Made by a program: the position numbers and the translations under genes | Notes under the pieces: model-generated | Seen by the model: only the letters and a program-made list of their open reading frames with translations | Databases searched by the model: none | Told to the model about the DNA's origin: nothing | Assembly: GCA_021808785.1 (NCBI GenBank) | Contig: JAKBAX010000009.1 | Location: 1 to 33,526 of the forward strand | Length of the DNA stretch: 33,526 bases | Source of the DNA: Actinomycetes bacterium | Lineage (GTDB): Bacteria > Actinomycetota > Acidimicrobiia > Acidimicrobiales > Palsa-688 | Direction: 5' to 3' | Shown here: positions 24,957-33,526 of the stretch, in pieces | Layout of the letters: each line of letters opens with the position of its first letter | Position numbering within the stretch: the stretch's first letter is position 1

Positions 24957-25845
24957 CGAGCAACCTCCTTCTGTTCGTCGTCATCACCGCACGGGCGAAC
25001 CTACGGCTCACCTGTGACATTCTGGCTTCGGGCGGAGCGTCGAGCAGCGATGATTGTTGTTCGGGGCTGAGCCGGGCCAGACGGTCGATCCAGTGGCGAG
25101 CGGGGGCTCCTGCGACGTGGACGGCCTGCGAAGCCAGATCGACGAGGCGAGGCTGGTTCTCCATGGGCCGGCACACGCCCTTGCCGGCCCACTGTTCGAC
25201 CTGGCCGCCGGCGAGGCGTCTGTGCTTGTCGTCGTCGTGGAGGGAGAACCCCAGGCTGCTCCCATGGTCGAAGGTGGGGGCGAGGATCGGCGCGGCGGCG
25301 CCTCGTTGGTCGTCGAGGACGCCCCAGTTCTGGTGGTGACGGTCCTGGTTGGCGATCCAGGCGTCGAGGACCAGGTATCCGGCAAAGACGGACGCGGCGG
25401 TCTGAGGTGGGGCGTCGGCGCAGGCGGGTCCTTCGACGCCGGACGCCTCGAGGGCGTCGAGGATCCGTTCGAGCCGGTAGCCGGGCACGGTGCCGCCCTT
25501 CTGGGCCGGGTAGGTGCTGTCGAGGGCGTAGATCAGCTCGTTGCCGTGGACCAGGCGCCGTCCGTCGCTGATGTCCCGGGACAGGGCGCCTGGCCGGCCG
25601 TCGCGGGAGGCGGGGAGGACCAGCGCAGCGGGAAGGCCGATGGCCGTAGCGGCGGCAGAGGCGATCACCTCCGCCCAGTCCTCGCCGCGAGGGAAGTCAC
25701 CTCGCCGCCCGTCGTGCTGGATACCGGCGGGCTTCCAAAGCCATTGGTCGCCGGCAGGGTCGACCAGCCACAGCTTTCCGGGCTCACCCATCGGCTCGAC
25801 GTCGAGTGCGGCCCACCCTCCGACATCGACCTCCTCGACCGTCAC
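24946..25845 (-). CDS. HipA-like Ser/Thr kinase
   Basis: LWLVDPAGDQWLWKPAG (ATP-binding Lys), LVLDAWIANQDRHHQNWGVL (catalytic loop), ILAPTFDHGSSLGF (Mg-binding); no HipB-type HTH partner adjacent. Confidence 0.8.
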   Translation of the reverse strand: MTVEEVDVGGWAALDVEPMGEPGKLWLVDPAGDQWLWKPAGIQHDGRRGDFPRGEDWAEVIASAAATAIGLPAALVLPASRDGRPGALSRDISDGRRLVHGNELIYALDSTYPAQKGGTVPGYRLERILDALEASGVEGPACADAPPQTAASVFAGYLVLDAWIANQDRHHQNWGVLDDQRGAAAPILAPTFDHGSSLGFSLHDDDKHRRLAGGQVEQWAGKGVCRPMENQPRLVDLASQAVHVAGAPARHWIDRLARLSPEQQSSLLDAPPEARMSQVSRRFARAVMTTNRRRLLDGA

Positions 25846-25878
25846 GGCAACGACCGCCGGCCGAGGGCCGGAAGGTTG

Positions 25879-28800
25879 CTACGCCGAGGCGTGACCGGCC
25901 TCCAGGGCGTGGCGGCGGTGGTTCTCGGCGAGGAGCCGGTCGAGGAGCTCGAAGCGGACCCGGGGGCTGACGGTCCAGCGAACGCCGATCTTGGTGGGGT
26001 GGTGGCCGATCTCGGTGTCGAGGTCATTCCAGCCGTAGGAGTCGAACACGGCCCGGTCGATGGCGGCGTGAATGTCGCGCAGGTTGGCGACCTCGGGGTC
26101 ACGGTCGGCGGGGTCGTGGACGTGGTTGTAGGTGGTCGTGAGACCCCAGCTCCGGGAGAGCATCAGCGCCCGGCGGTCGGTGTCCAGCCGCTGGCCCAGT
26201 GCCTCCAACGCGTCGGTGACCTCGGGGCCAGGAAAGGTAGCGAAGACGTCCGAAGGCGCGTACCGGATGTCGGTCCGCATGGTGGACGTGTAGCGGATGG
26301 CCCAGATGGCATGGGCGTCGGAACTGAGGATCGCCAGGTGGGCGAAGTCGTCGAAGGCGAATACGCCGCACACGTGGGCGAACACCGGGCCGGTCGGGAC
26401 CCGCACCGGAAGGAGGGTGCTGCCGACCAAGGAGATGGCGAGCACGTGGTCGAGCTTGGCGATCGTCTCGTACAACTCGGGACGCGCTCGTGTGTACTGC
26501 CACCACTGCTCTCGGGTCCTACGCTCCTTGATCCTGTCCCGCTCGGGCCTCACCGAGCGAGTAACGATGGCGAGGGCTTCGGGGAAAGCGGCGCAGCGGT
26601 CAAGTGGCCAGTCCCGGAAGTTGATGATCCAGCGGCTGGCTGAGGTGTCGGGCCGTTGGTTGAGGTCCTTGCCGATGACGTAGGGCTGGACGACGTCGGC
26701 GTAGCGGGCGTCGCGGTCGATCATGGCGGTGGCCTGGTCGGGGGTGAGGGTGAAGCCGAGACCGAGGACGTTCGTTCCCTGGAAGGCAAGATCGTCGTTG
26801 GCCCGCAGCCGGAACGGGCGGCCGATGACGGCGCCGACGGGTTGGAGGTCGGGGCCGATGTGGGGGACGTCCTCGCCGTCGAGCCAGCAGCTGGCCCCGG
26901 CGGCGAGGGGGGCTCGGGTGGCCCACAGGTCGACGATCTGGAGGTTGGCGCTGCGGCTGGGCCACTTGTGGCCGCCACGGCCGCGGCGGATAGTCAGACC
27001 GCCGGCGGTGGCCTGAAGGAGACCGACCTCCAGGGTGTCACCCTCGACGAGGGTGTTGACGGCGAGGTAGCCGAGCTGCCCGCGCTTGGATAAGAGCCGG
27101 TCGGCGCGGAGGAGGAAGCTGGCGACGAGGTCGGCGCTACCCTTTGCTCGCCTGGCGTCCCAGGCTTGGAGCCAGTTGCGGTAGTCGGTGCCGAGGCTGC
27201 CGGTGAGCTTCTGGCCGCCGAGGAAGGGCGGGTTGCCGATGATGGCGTCGAAGCCGGGGTCGGGGGTGTCGGCGAAGACTTCGGGGAAGGCGAGGGGCCA
27301 GTGCAGCGGCTGGCGGGGGGCGGTGCCCGCGGGGCGACCGCGTTGGAGGTCGGTGTCGGCTTCTCGGCGGAGGTCGGCGAGGCCGTCGTGTTCGACGGCG
27401 TTGTCGACGCGGTCGGCGAGGAGGGTGAATGCCACGGCGCGGTCCCGGGCGGGGCGGCCGGCGGCGACGAGGCCGGTAGCGGTGACGGCGTCGGCAACGG
27501 CTAGGAGATCGGCGGTGGCGGCGTCGGCTTCGGCCAGGAGGCTGGCCTTGTGCTCGACGTCGCGGGCGGTGACGACCGGTTGCGCGGTGATGCGTCGGCG
27601 GATGTCGGCGGCGGCCGCCAGGAGCGGCCGGACGCGGGGGGTGGTGGCGTGAAGCTGGTGGTGGCCGGACGGGTCGACGTGGAGGTATTCGAGCTGCTCG
27701 ACGTTGACCAGGCCGAGGAGGCTGTCGCCGCAGCGGAGGCGGTCGTCGAGGAACCCGAACGGCCGTTGGCGGTCCATGGTGATCAGCCACAGGCTGAGCT
27801 TGGCCATCTCCACGGCGAGGGTGTTGACATCGACGCCGTAGAGGCAGTGCTCGGTGATGAGGCGACGGGCGTCGAGGAGGACCGGTTCGACTTCGGCGTC
27901 TGCGTCTCTGTGTGGCCCGGCGTGGGATCGTCCGGCGCGGGCCAGGACTGCTCGCTGAGCGTCGGTGCGGCCCTCGGCGTCCCAGGCCTCGACCAAGCGG
28001 TCGGCGAGATACCGGCAGGCGGCGACGAGAAACGCGCCCGAGCCCATGGCGACGTCGGCGACGCACAGGTCGAGCAGCTCGCTGGAGGGCCGGAGGCGCC
28101 ATGCTGCCCGGTCGGCGGTTTCGAGCGGGCCGGGCCGGTAGGCGAGCGGTTCGAGGGCGTTGCCGGCAATGTCCTCGGCCAGTGAACGGGGGGTGTAGTG
28201 GGTGCCGGTGGCGGCCCGGCGGTGGCTGGCGGCCAGGTACCGGCCGCCGGCCGGGACGACAGCGGGACGCCCGTCGGGCCGGGGACGCAGCGCCCCGTAG
28301 AGGGGAGTGAGCAGGTCAGTGAGGCTGCTGTCACCGTCGCAGGCGGCGACGAGCCGGCCGTGGTCGGTGGCGTCCAGGGCGGCGTCGAGGGTGCGGGCGG
28401 CGCGCGCCGCGCTCCAACCCGTCCGGTCGGTCAGCCAGGGCACCTGCTCGGCGTTGGTCAGGGCGTCGATGGCCTCGGACCATTCGGCGACGCTGACCTC
28501 GCCGGGAGTCTTGGTCTTCTTGCCGTTGGCCGGTCGGGCCAGGAGGACCATCGGGGTCTCCGCGGTGCGGACCTCGAGCTCGAGGAGGCCTTCGTAGACG
28601 TAGCCGATCTGTTCGACGTCGAGGGCTCGGAAGGTGAGCCTGCGGCGCTGGCCGGCGATGGTGACGAACTGGACGGCGCGCAGCATGCGCAGCACGGTCC
28701 GGTCGTCGACCCGGGGCGGGGCGGCGGTAGGCGGGTCGCCGGGCCGGCGGCCTTCGAGCCACGGGTAGCGGTCGGGGTCGAACAAGCCGCCGCCGTAGGC

Positions 28801-29958
28801 GGGGAGGCGCAGGTCCTCGTGGGCGACACCCTGGTGGACGGCGCGGCTGACGGCGAGGAGGCGGTGCCAGGCGGCGGTGCGATGCTCGAGGGCGGCCTCG
28901 CCGGTCAGGGTGGCCCGGTCCTCGAGGTGGTCGACGAGGCGGCCGACGCTGTAGGCGTCGAGGTAGCTGGCGTCGTCGGAGGGCAAGAGGCGGCGCTCTT
29001 CGGCGAAGAGCAGGAAGACCAGGCGCATCATGACGGTGACCGCACCGTCGTAGAGGTCGTCGTCGTCGACTCCGGCGAGGAGGGTGCGGCCGGACTCGGC
29101 GTCGAGGGTGTCGAGGGTGGCGACGAGTAGCTCGACCGCCTCGCGGACCTGACGGCCGAGGGTCTCGGTGATCTCCTCTTGGCGGTCGAGGCTCTCGACG
29201 AACAGGGCGGGGAGGGTGTCGGGGAGGGGGACGGCCAGGAACCGGGACCGGGTCAGGAGGGCGACGAACCCGTCGAGGGTCTCGGGTTCTTCGCTCCAGA
29301 GGGTGGCGTCCCAAGTGGCGGAGGCGACGGTGGCGCCGCGAGGCGCCCACACGATCGTCCACCACCGGCCGTCGGTGACCAGCCCGACGGATACGTCGCG
29401 AGCCCGGAGCAGAGTGGCGAGGCGTTCGACGGGACTGGCGGCCCAGCCGTCGACGTCGAGGCGGGCGAGGGGGTGGGTGCCCCACGGGCTGATCATCCCG
29501 AGCATCCGCCACGGCCCGAAGGTGTTCGACGGCTCGGGGGGCGGCGTTTCGGTGTCGCTGTCGCCACCCTCTTCCTGATCGTCGCCGGGTTCGGCGGCCT
29601 CGGCTCCTTTCTCCTCCTCCTCTGCGTAGAAGGCGAGGGTCGGGCGGATGATAGCGGTGTGTTCGGGGACCGGCTCGGCCAGGCTGTCGGGGACCTGGGT
29701 GTCGAGGCGGAGATGGCCTCCCCAGCCGAGAGCGGCGTCGAGGACCAGGTGGACGAGGCGGTGGCGGCTGGCGCCCCGGTCGGCGACGGTCTCGGCGGTG
29801 GCAGCGCGCAGCCGGCGGCGGATGTCGGTCGATACCCGGGCCGGGCCGTCAGGCAGGATGCGGTCGAGGACGGGCGTGGTCAGCCAGGGGCCGGTGGTCT
29901 GGAGCAGATCGGTCCAACCGTGCGACGCGGCACGGGCGGAAGGCCGGCGGGCGTTCAT
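25879..29958 (-). CDS. drmMI: DISARM class 1 adenine methyltransferase DrmMI (Eco57I-like)
   Basis: SAM motif ADVAMGSGAFLVAACRYLADRLVEAW; catalytic motif IIGNPPFLGGQKLTGSLGTDYRNWL; operon position next to drmD. Confidence 0.9.
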   Translation of the reverse strand: MNARRPSARAASHGWTDLLQTTGPWLTTPVLDRILPDGPARVSTDIRRRLRAATAETVADRGASRHRLVHLVLDAALGWGGHLRLDTQVPDSLAEPVPEHTAIIRPTLAFYAEEEEKGAEAAEPGDDQEEGGDSDTETPPPEPSNTFGPWRMLGMISPWGTHPLARLDVDGWAASPVERLATLLRARDVSVGLVTDGRWWTIVWAPRGATVASATWDATLWSEEPETLDGFVALLTRSRFLAVPLPDTLPALFVESLDRQEEITETLGRQVREAVELLVATLDTLDAESGRTLLAGVDDDDLYDGAVTVMMRLVFLLFAEERRLLPSDDASYLDAYSVGRLVDHLEDRATLTGEAALEHRTAAWHRLLAVSRAVHQGVAHEDLRLPAYGGGLFDPDRYPWLEGRRPGDPPTAAPPRVDDRTVLRMLRAVQFVTIAGQRRRLTFRALDVEQIGYVYEGLLELEVRTAETPMVLLARPANGKKTKTPGEVSVAEWSEAIDALTNAEQVPWLTDRTGWSAARAARTLDAALDATDHGRLVAACDGDSSLTDLLTPLYGALRPRPDGRPAVVPAGGRYLAASHRRAATGTHYTPRSLAEDIAGNALEPLAYRPGPLETADRAAWRLRPSSELLDLCVADVAMGSGAFLVAACRYLADRLVEAWDAEGRTDAQRAVLARAGRSHAGPHRDADAEVEPVLLDARRLITEHCLYGVDVNTLAVEMAKLSLWLITMDRQRPFGFLDDRLRCGDSLLGLVNVEQLEYLHVDPSGHHQLHATTPRVRPLLAAAADIRRRITAQPVVTARDVEHKASLLAEADAATADLLAVADAVTATGLVAAGRPARDRAVAFTLLADRVDNAVEHDGLADLRREADTDLQRGRPAGTAPRQPLHWPLAFPEVFADTPDPGFDAIIGNPPFLGGQKLTGSLGTDYRNWLQAWDARRAKGSADLVASFLLRADRLLSKRGQLGYLAVNTLVEGDTLEVGLLQATAGGLTIRRGRGGHKWPSRSANLQIVDLWATRAPLAAGASCWLDGEDVPHIGPDLQPVGAVIGRPFRLRANDDLAFQGTNVLGLGFTLTPDQATAMIDRDARYADVVQPYVIGKDLNQRPDTSASRWIINFRDWPLDRCAAFPEALAIVTRSVRPERDRIKERRTREQWWQYTRARPELYETIAKLDHVLAISLVGSTLLPVRVPTGPVFAHVCGVFAFDDFAHLAILSSDAHAIWAIRYTSTMRTDIRYAPSDVFATFPGPEVTDALEALGQRLDTDRRALMLSRSWGLTTTYNHVHDPADRDPEVANLRDIHAAIDRAVFDSYGWNDLDTEIGHHPTKIGVRWTVSPRVRFELLDRLLAENHRRHALEAGHASA

Positions 29959-29971
29959 CGGCGCGTACCGC

Positions 29972-32900
29972 TCATGGTGCCGGGCTGGCGCAGACGACGG
30001 CGACGGGGAACACCAGGTGGCGGATGTCGGCGAAGCGGCGCTCCACGATCTCGAGCTCCCGGCGGCGTCCCTCGGTGATCCCCTCGAGCCGGTCCTGCCA
30101 GGCCCGGCGGTCCCGGGTCAGCTGTTGGCGTGACGCCGCGTCGAGGTCGTCGAAGCTGAGCTGGGTGGCACCGGGACCTTCCAGCGCACGGCGGAGGGTG
30201 ACCTCCAGCTGGTCGAAGATAGCGGTGGTGCGGTCGGCCTCGGCCTGGCGTCGCGCCGCGACGGCCCGTTCGAGCGCCTGCACCTGCTCGCCGGCGCGCC
30301 GGTCGACGTCCTCGGCGAGGCGGGGGGCGATGTCGCGCCACTCCCCGGCGAGACGTTCGGCGGTGCCGGGCGGGGCTGCTACGCAGGCGGCGGGGTCGAG
30401 AGCGGCCTCAACCGCGGCGCGGACCTCGGCGTAGCGACTGGCGTCGAGCTCGACACGCCGGGAGCGGCCGGTCGGCGGGAGGTACCGGCCGGCGAGGATG
30501 ACCTCCTCGTGGATGCGGGCGCCGTCGCCGCCGACGACCACCAGCCGGGCGAAGACGGCGACGAGGAGGCCGTCAGCGTCGACCCCGGCGGGCGGGCGGT
30601 AGCTGACACCGGCGACCCGGCGGAGGGCGAGGCGGCCGCCCCACACGGCGGAGCGCAGCAGCCGGGTGCTCTGCGCCACTAGGGGGTGCTCGAGGTGGGC
30701 GAGGACCACGTCACCCGAGACCCCGTCGCCGATGGCGGCCACCTCGGCGTCGAAGGTGAGCGGACGGAGGGTGCCGTCGAGGGGATCGGTGAGGTCGGCG
30801 ACGGTCCGTTGCCACCCGTCGCGCAGCACCGGGGGCGCAATCCGGCCGCCGCCGAGGTCCTCGAGCGGTGTCTGGCCGGCCAGGCCGAGGGCGGTGTCGA
30901 CGACACGACGGACGTTGGCGGGGGCGACGTGGAGTCGGCGGACGCTGGCCGCGAGCTGCTCGTGGAGGCGGGCCGCGGCGCTGCGCAGATCCCGTTCGGC
31001 GCGCAGCGCGGCCGCCGACGGTGTCGGGTTCACAGCGGTGGGGTCGGCGAAGACCGGGGCGCCGAGCATCCTGGCCTCGACGGCGGCGGCGAGGACCGGG
31101 TTGACGCTGCCGAGATCCCGCCGTTCGACGGCCACCTTGGCCGCGACCCGGCTGAGGAACTCGAGGTCGGCCTCGAATGACCCGGTGGGGGCGTCGCGCC
31201 AGCCGGCGCCGACGAAGTGGGTGACCTCGACAGGGTGGCGCTGACCGAACCGGTCGAGGCGGCCGATGCGCTGCTCGAGCCGGTTGGGGTTGAAGGGGAT
31301 GTCGTAGTTGACCAAGCGGTGGCAGTGGTGCTGCAGGTCGATGCCCTCGCTGGCGGCGTCGGTGGCGAGCAGGATCCGCACCGGGTCCCGGGCCGGATCG
31401 GCTTGGAACGCCGACTTGAGGTGGTCACGGGCGGCGGGGTCCATGCCGCCGTAGAGGAGGCCGAGGCGGGTGCCGCCCAGGCCGCGGGCGGTCAGAACCC
31501 CGGCCAGCCAGCGAAGAGTGTCGAGATACTCGGTGAAGATCACGACTCGTTCGTCGCTCCAACTGCCAACGGGTCGGCATACGCCATCGAGGAGCTCGAT
31601 GAGCGCTTGGGCCTTGGAGTCCTCGGCTTCGGCGTGGCGCTCGGCCCAGAGCGCCAACTGGTCGAGGAGGGCGGTCGTGTCGGCCTGGTCTGCGGTTTTC
31701 GTGCGCCCAGGCTCGCTGATGGGTGACGCGGTCGTGGCGAGGAGGTCGGCGGCGCGAGTCAGGAGGAGGCCTTCCTCCTCGTCGGCGCCGGGTGCAGCAT
31801 CGGCGTCGTCGAGGTCCCAGGCCAGGGCGTCGGCGAGCCACTCCGGTAGGTCGTCGTCGTGGCTGCCTCTCCCGCTGGTGTCCGGGCCGGCTGCTGCCGG
31901 GCTGGATGGTGCCGGGCTGGATGCTGCTGGGCCGCCGGCTCGGCGGAGGGTGTCGGCGTGGGCGGCCAAGGTTCGGGCGAAAGCGGCCGGCGAGGAGAAC
32001 AGGCGCTTCTTCAACAGCAGTGTGATCAGGTCATTGAGGCGGCCGGTGGTGACGCCCGGCTGGCGACGCCGGGCGGCGCTGTACTGCTCGAGCAGGCGGT
32101 GCCCGTGGCGTTCGTCGTCGCGGTAGGCCACCTCGGTGGCGTGGGTGTGGCGGGCCGGGAAGCGGGGCTTGCCGTCGGCGTCGACGATGTCGTCCTTCAG
32201 GCGGCGGACCATGACCTGGCGGACGACATCGGGGTCGGGCTCCACGCCTCGGGCGAAGCGCTGCGGGTCCAGCATCTCGAGGAGGGCTTGCCAGCTCTCG
32301 CTGTACCCGTTGTGCGGGGTGGCGGAGAGGAACAGCCGGTGCTGGGCATGGTCGCCCATGCGCCGCACCGCCCGAGTTTGGTGGGAGTCGACGGCGTACC
32401 CCTTGGCCCGGGTCGGGGCCGGCGGGGCGCAGTGGTGAGCTTCGTCGACGATCAGCAGGTCGAAGAACTCGGCATGGCGAGCATCAGGGGCGAGGACCTC
32501 GTCGAGTAGGCGCTGAATGCGTGGGGTGCGCAGCCACTGCAAGCTGATGATGGTGCGAGGGAAGACCGTGAATGGGTTGGCCTGCAGACCGTTGGTGCGC
32601 CGCAGCTCTTTCAAACGGTCGGTGTCGAGGACCTCGAACGCCAGACCGAACCGGTCGGCCATCTCAGAGCGCCACTTGCCGGTCAACGATGCCGGGCAGA
32701 CCACCACCACCCGCCGGGCCCGATGGCGTAGCAGCAGCTCCTGCACGATCAGGCCGGCCTCGATCGTCTTGCCCAAGCCCACATCATCGGCGATGAGCAG
32801 GTTGACCCTCGGCATCTCCAGCGCCTTGGCCACCGGCTCCAGCTGGTAGTCCTCGATGCGGATACCGGCACGGAACGGGGCCTGCAACGTGGCGGTGGCG

Positions 32901-33226
32901 GCGCTGGCCACCGTCCCCCACCGCACCGCGTCGAGGAACGCTCCCAGCCGCTGCGGCTCGTCCCAGTCTCCGGCGGTGATATCGGGAAGTTCGCTGGCGG
33001 GCAGGACCCGCCGGCCCGGCTCGATCTCCCACACCACCCGCAGCTCGTCGCCCAGATCGTCGTCACTGACGCTGGTCAGGGTGACCATGGTGCGCCCCGG
33101 TGGGACGCTCGGGGAGAGCTCGTCGACCGGCTGGTGGCTTCTCGCCAGGGCCGACACCACCCACTGCTGCCCGCGAGCCTGCACCAGCTGGCCAACCTCT
33201 GGTGTGTCGATGTCCGTCACCGCCAT
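29972..33226 (-). CDS. drmD: DISARM SNF2-like helicase DrmD
   Basis: LLIADDVGLGKTIEAGLIVQELLLRHRARRVVVVCPASL; LIVDEAHHCAPP; LATDAASEGIDLQHHCHRLVNYDIPFNPNRLEQRIGRLDRFGQ. ATG at 33226 preceded by GGAGG. Confidence 0.92.
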   Translation of the reverse strand: MAVTDIDTPEVGQLVQARGQQWVVSALARSHQPVDELSPSVPPGRTMVTLTSVSDDDLGDELRVVWEIEPGRRVLPASELPDITAGDWDEPQRLGAFLDAVRWGTVASAATATLQAPFRAGIRIEDYQLEPVAKALEMPRVNLLIADDVGLGKTIEAGLIVQELLLRHRARRVVVVCPASLTGKWRSEMADRFGLAFEVLDTDRLKELRRTNGLQANPFTVFPRTIISLQWLRTPRIQRLLDEVLAPDARHAEFFDLLIVDEAHHCAPPAPTRAKGYAVDSHQTRAVRRMGDHAQHRLFLSATPHNGYSESWQALLEMLDPQRFARGVEPDPDVVRQVMVRRLKDDIVDADGKPRFPARHTHATEVAYRDDERHGHRLLEQYSAARRRQPGVTTGRLNDLITLLLKKRLFSSPAAFARTLAAHADTLRRAGGPAASSPAPSSPAAAGPDTSGRGSHDDDLPEWLADALAWDLDDADAAPGADEEEGLLLTRAADLLATTASPISEPGRTKTADQADTTALLDQLALWAERHAEAEDSKAQALIELLDGVCRPVGSWSDERVVIFTEYLDTLRWLAGVLTARGLGGTRLGLLYGGMDPAARDHLKSAFQADPARDPVRILLATDAASEGIDLQHHCHRLVNYDIPFNPNRLEQRIGRLDRFGQRHPVEVTHFVGAGWRDAPTGSFEADLEFLSRVAAKVAVERRDLGSVNPVLAAAVEARMLGAPVFADPTAVNPTPSAAALRAERDLRSAAARLHEQLAASVRRLHVAPANVRRVVDTALGLAGQTPLEDLGGGRIAPPVLRDGWQRTVADLTDPLDGTLRPLTFDAEVAAIGDGVSGDVVLAHLEHPLVAQSTRLLRSAVWGGRLALRRVAGVSYRPPAGVDADGLLVAVFARLVVVGGDGARIHEEVILAGRYLPPTGRSRRVELDASRYAEVRAAVEAALDPAACVAAPPGTAERLAGEWRDIAPRLAEDVDRRAGEQVQALERAVAARRQAEADRTTAIFDQLEVTLRRALEGPGATQLSFDDLDAASRQQLTRDRRAWQDRLEGITEGRRRELEIVERRFADIRHLVFPVAVVCASPAP

Positions 33227-33328
33227 GGCTCCTCCCGGCCGGGGAGGATAGACGGCGGACGTCCGGCGTGGACTGAGCGCCATGCCAACTGGGCAGTGGG
33301 CACGACCGTACGGCCAGCGGTTCTGGCT

Positions 33329-33526
33329 GTGAGGGACCAGCGGGAGGCGGTCGCTGTTGAAGGAGCCGCAGGTCTTGAGTTCAAGTCAACGGCACGCTGG
33401 AACCTCCACACCGGCGCCGTCGACCCGAAACTTGAACACGTCATTGTCAAGACTGTCTGCGGCTTCCTCAACGCCGAAGGAGGCACGCTCCTCATCGAGG
33501 TCGAGGTCGAGGACAACGGCAACGTC
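33329..33526 (+). CDS. AlbA_2/Schlafen-type ATP-binding domain protein (5' part, runs off window)
   Basis: VRDQREAVAVEGAAGLEFKSTARWNLHTGAVDPKLEHVIVKTVCGFLNAEGGTLLIEVEVEDNGNV; open to the window end; GTG 33296 is an alternative start. Confidence 0.75.
   Translation, partial: MRDQREAVAVEGAAGLEFKSTARWNLHTGAVDPKLEHVIVKTVCGFLNAEGGTLLIEVEVEDNGNV

Noticed and set aside
25054-26643. 529-aa plus-strand ORF across the HipA-like and drmMI genes
   Set aside because: Gly/Val/Asp-rich mirror frame of two well-supported minus-strand genes.
1-33526. CRISPR array
   Set aside because: No regularly spaced ~25-40 bp direct repeats were seen; only 12- and 14-bp period short repeats.

Overview
High-GC, probably actinobacterial window showing the left end of a tRNA-Gly(CCC)-integrated mobilizable/conjugative-type element that carries a defence island. 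Left to right: tRNA-Gly with a tyrosine integrase whose 3' end runs antisense through the tRNA; an HTH excisionase-like gene; small accessory genes; a noncoding region with strong multi-branch RNA folding potential; a membrane-anchored BTAD-type regulator; a VirD4/TraD-like coupling protein; a MobF (TrwC/TraI) relaxase-helicase; a sigma-region-4-like gene; an intergenic oriT/operator candidate containing a 12-bp-phased inverted iteron array and a perfect 10-bp hairpin. The cargo follows: a VapBC45-like toxin-antitoxin pair whose toxin is interrupted by an in-frame TGA; a 1624-aa SF1 helicase with a C-terminal PD-(D/E)xK-like nuclease and a terminal Lsr2-like DNA-binding motif; and a complete class 1 DISARM operon on the minus strand (drmD-drmMI-drmA-drmB-drmC) with a HIRAN-domain gene and a HipA-like kinase gene inserted between drmMI and drmA. 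The window ends in a divergent AlbA_2/Schlafen-type ORF. The most novel candidates are the kinase/HIRAN insertion in DISARM, the Lsr2-tailed helicase-nuclease and the structured RNA candidate. Family names come from motif recognition only; no searches were run.
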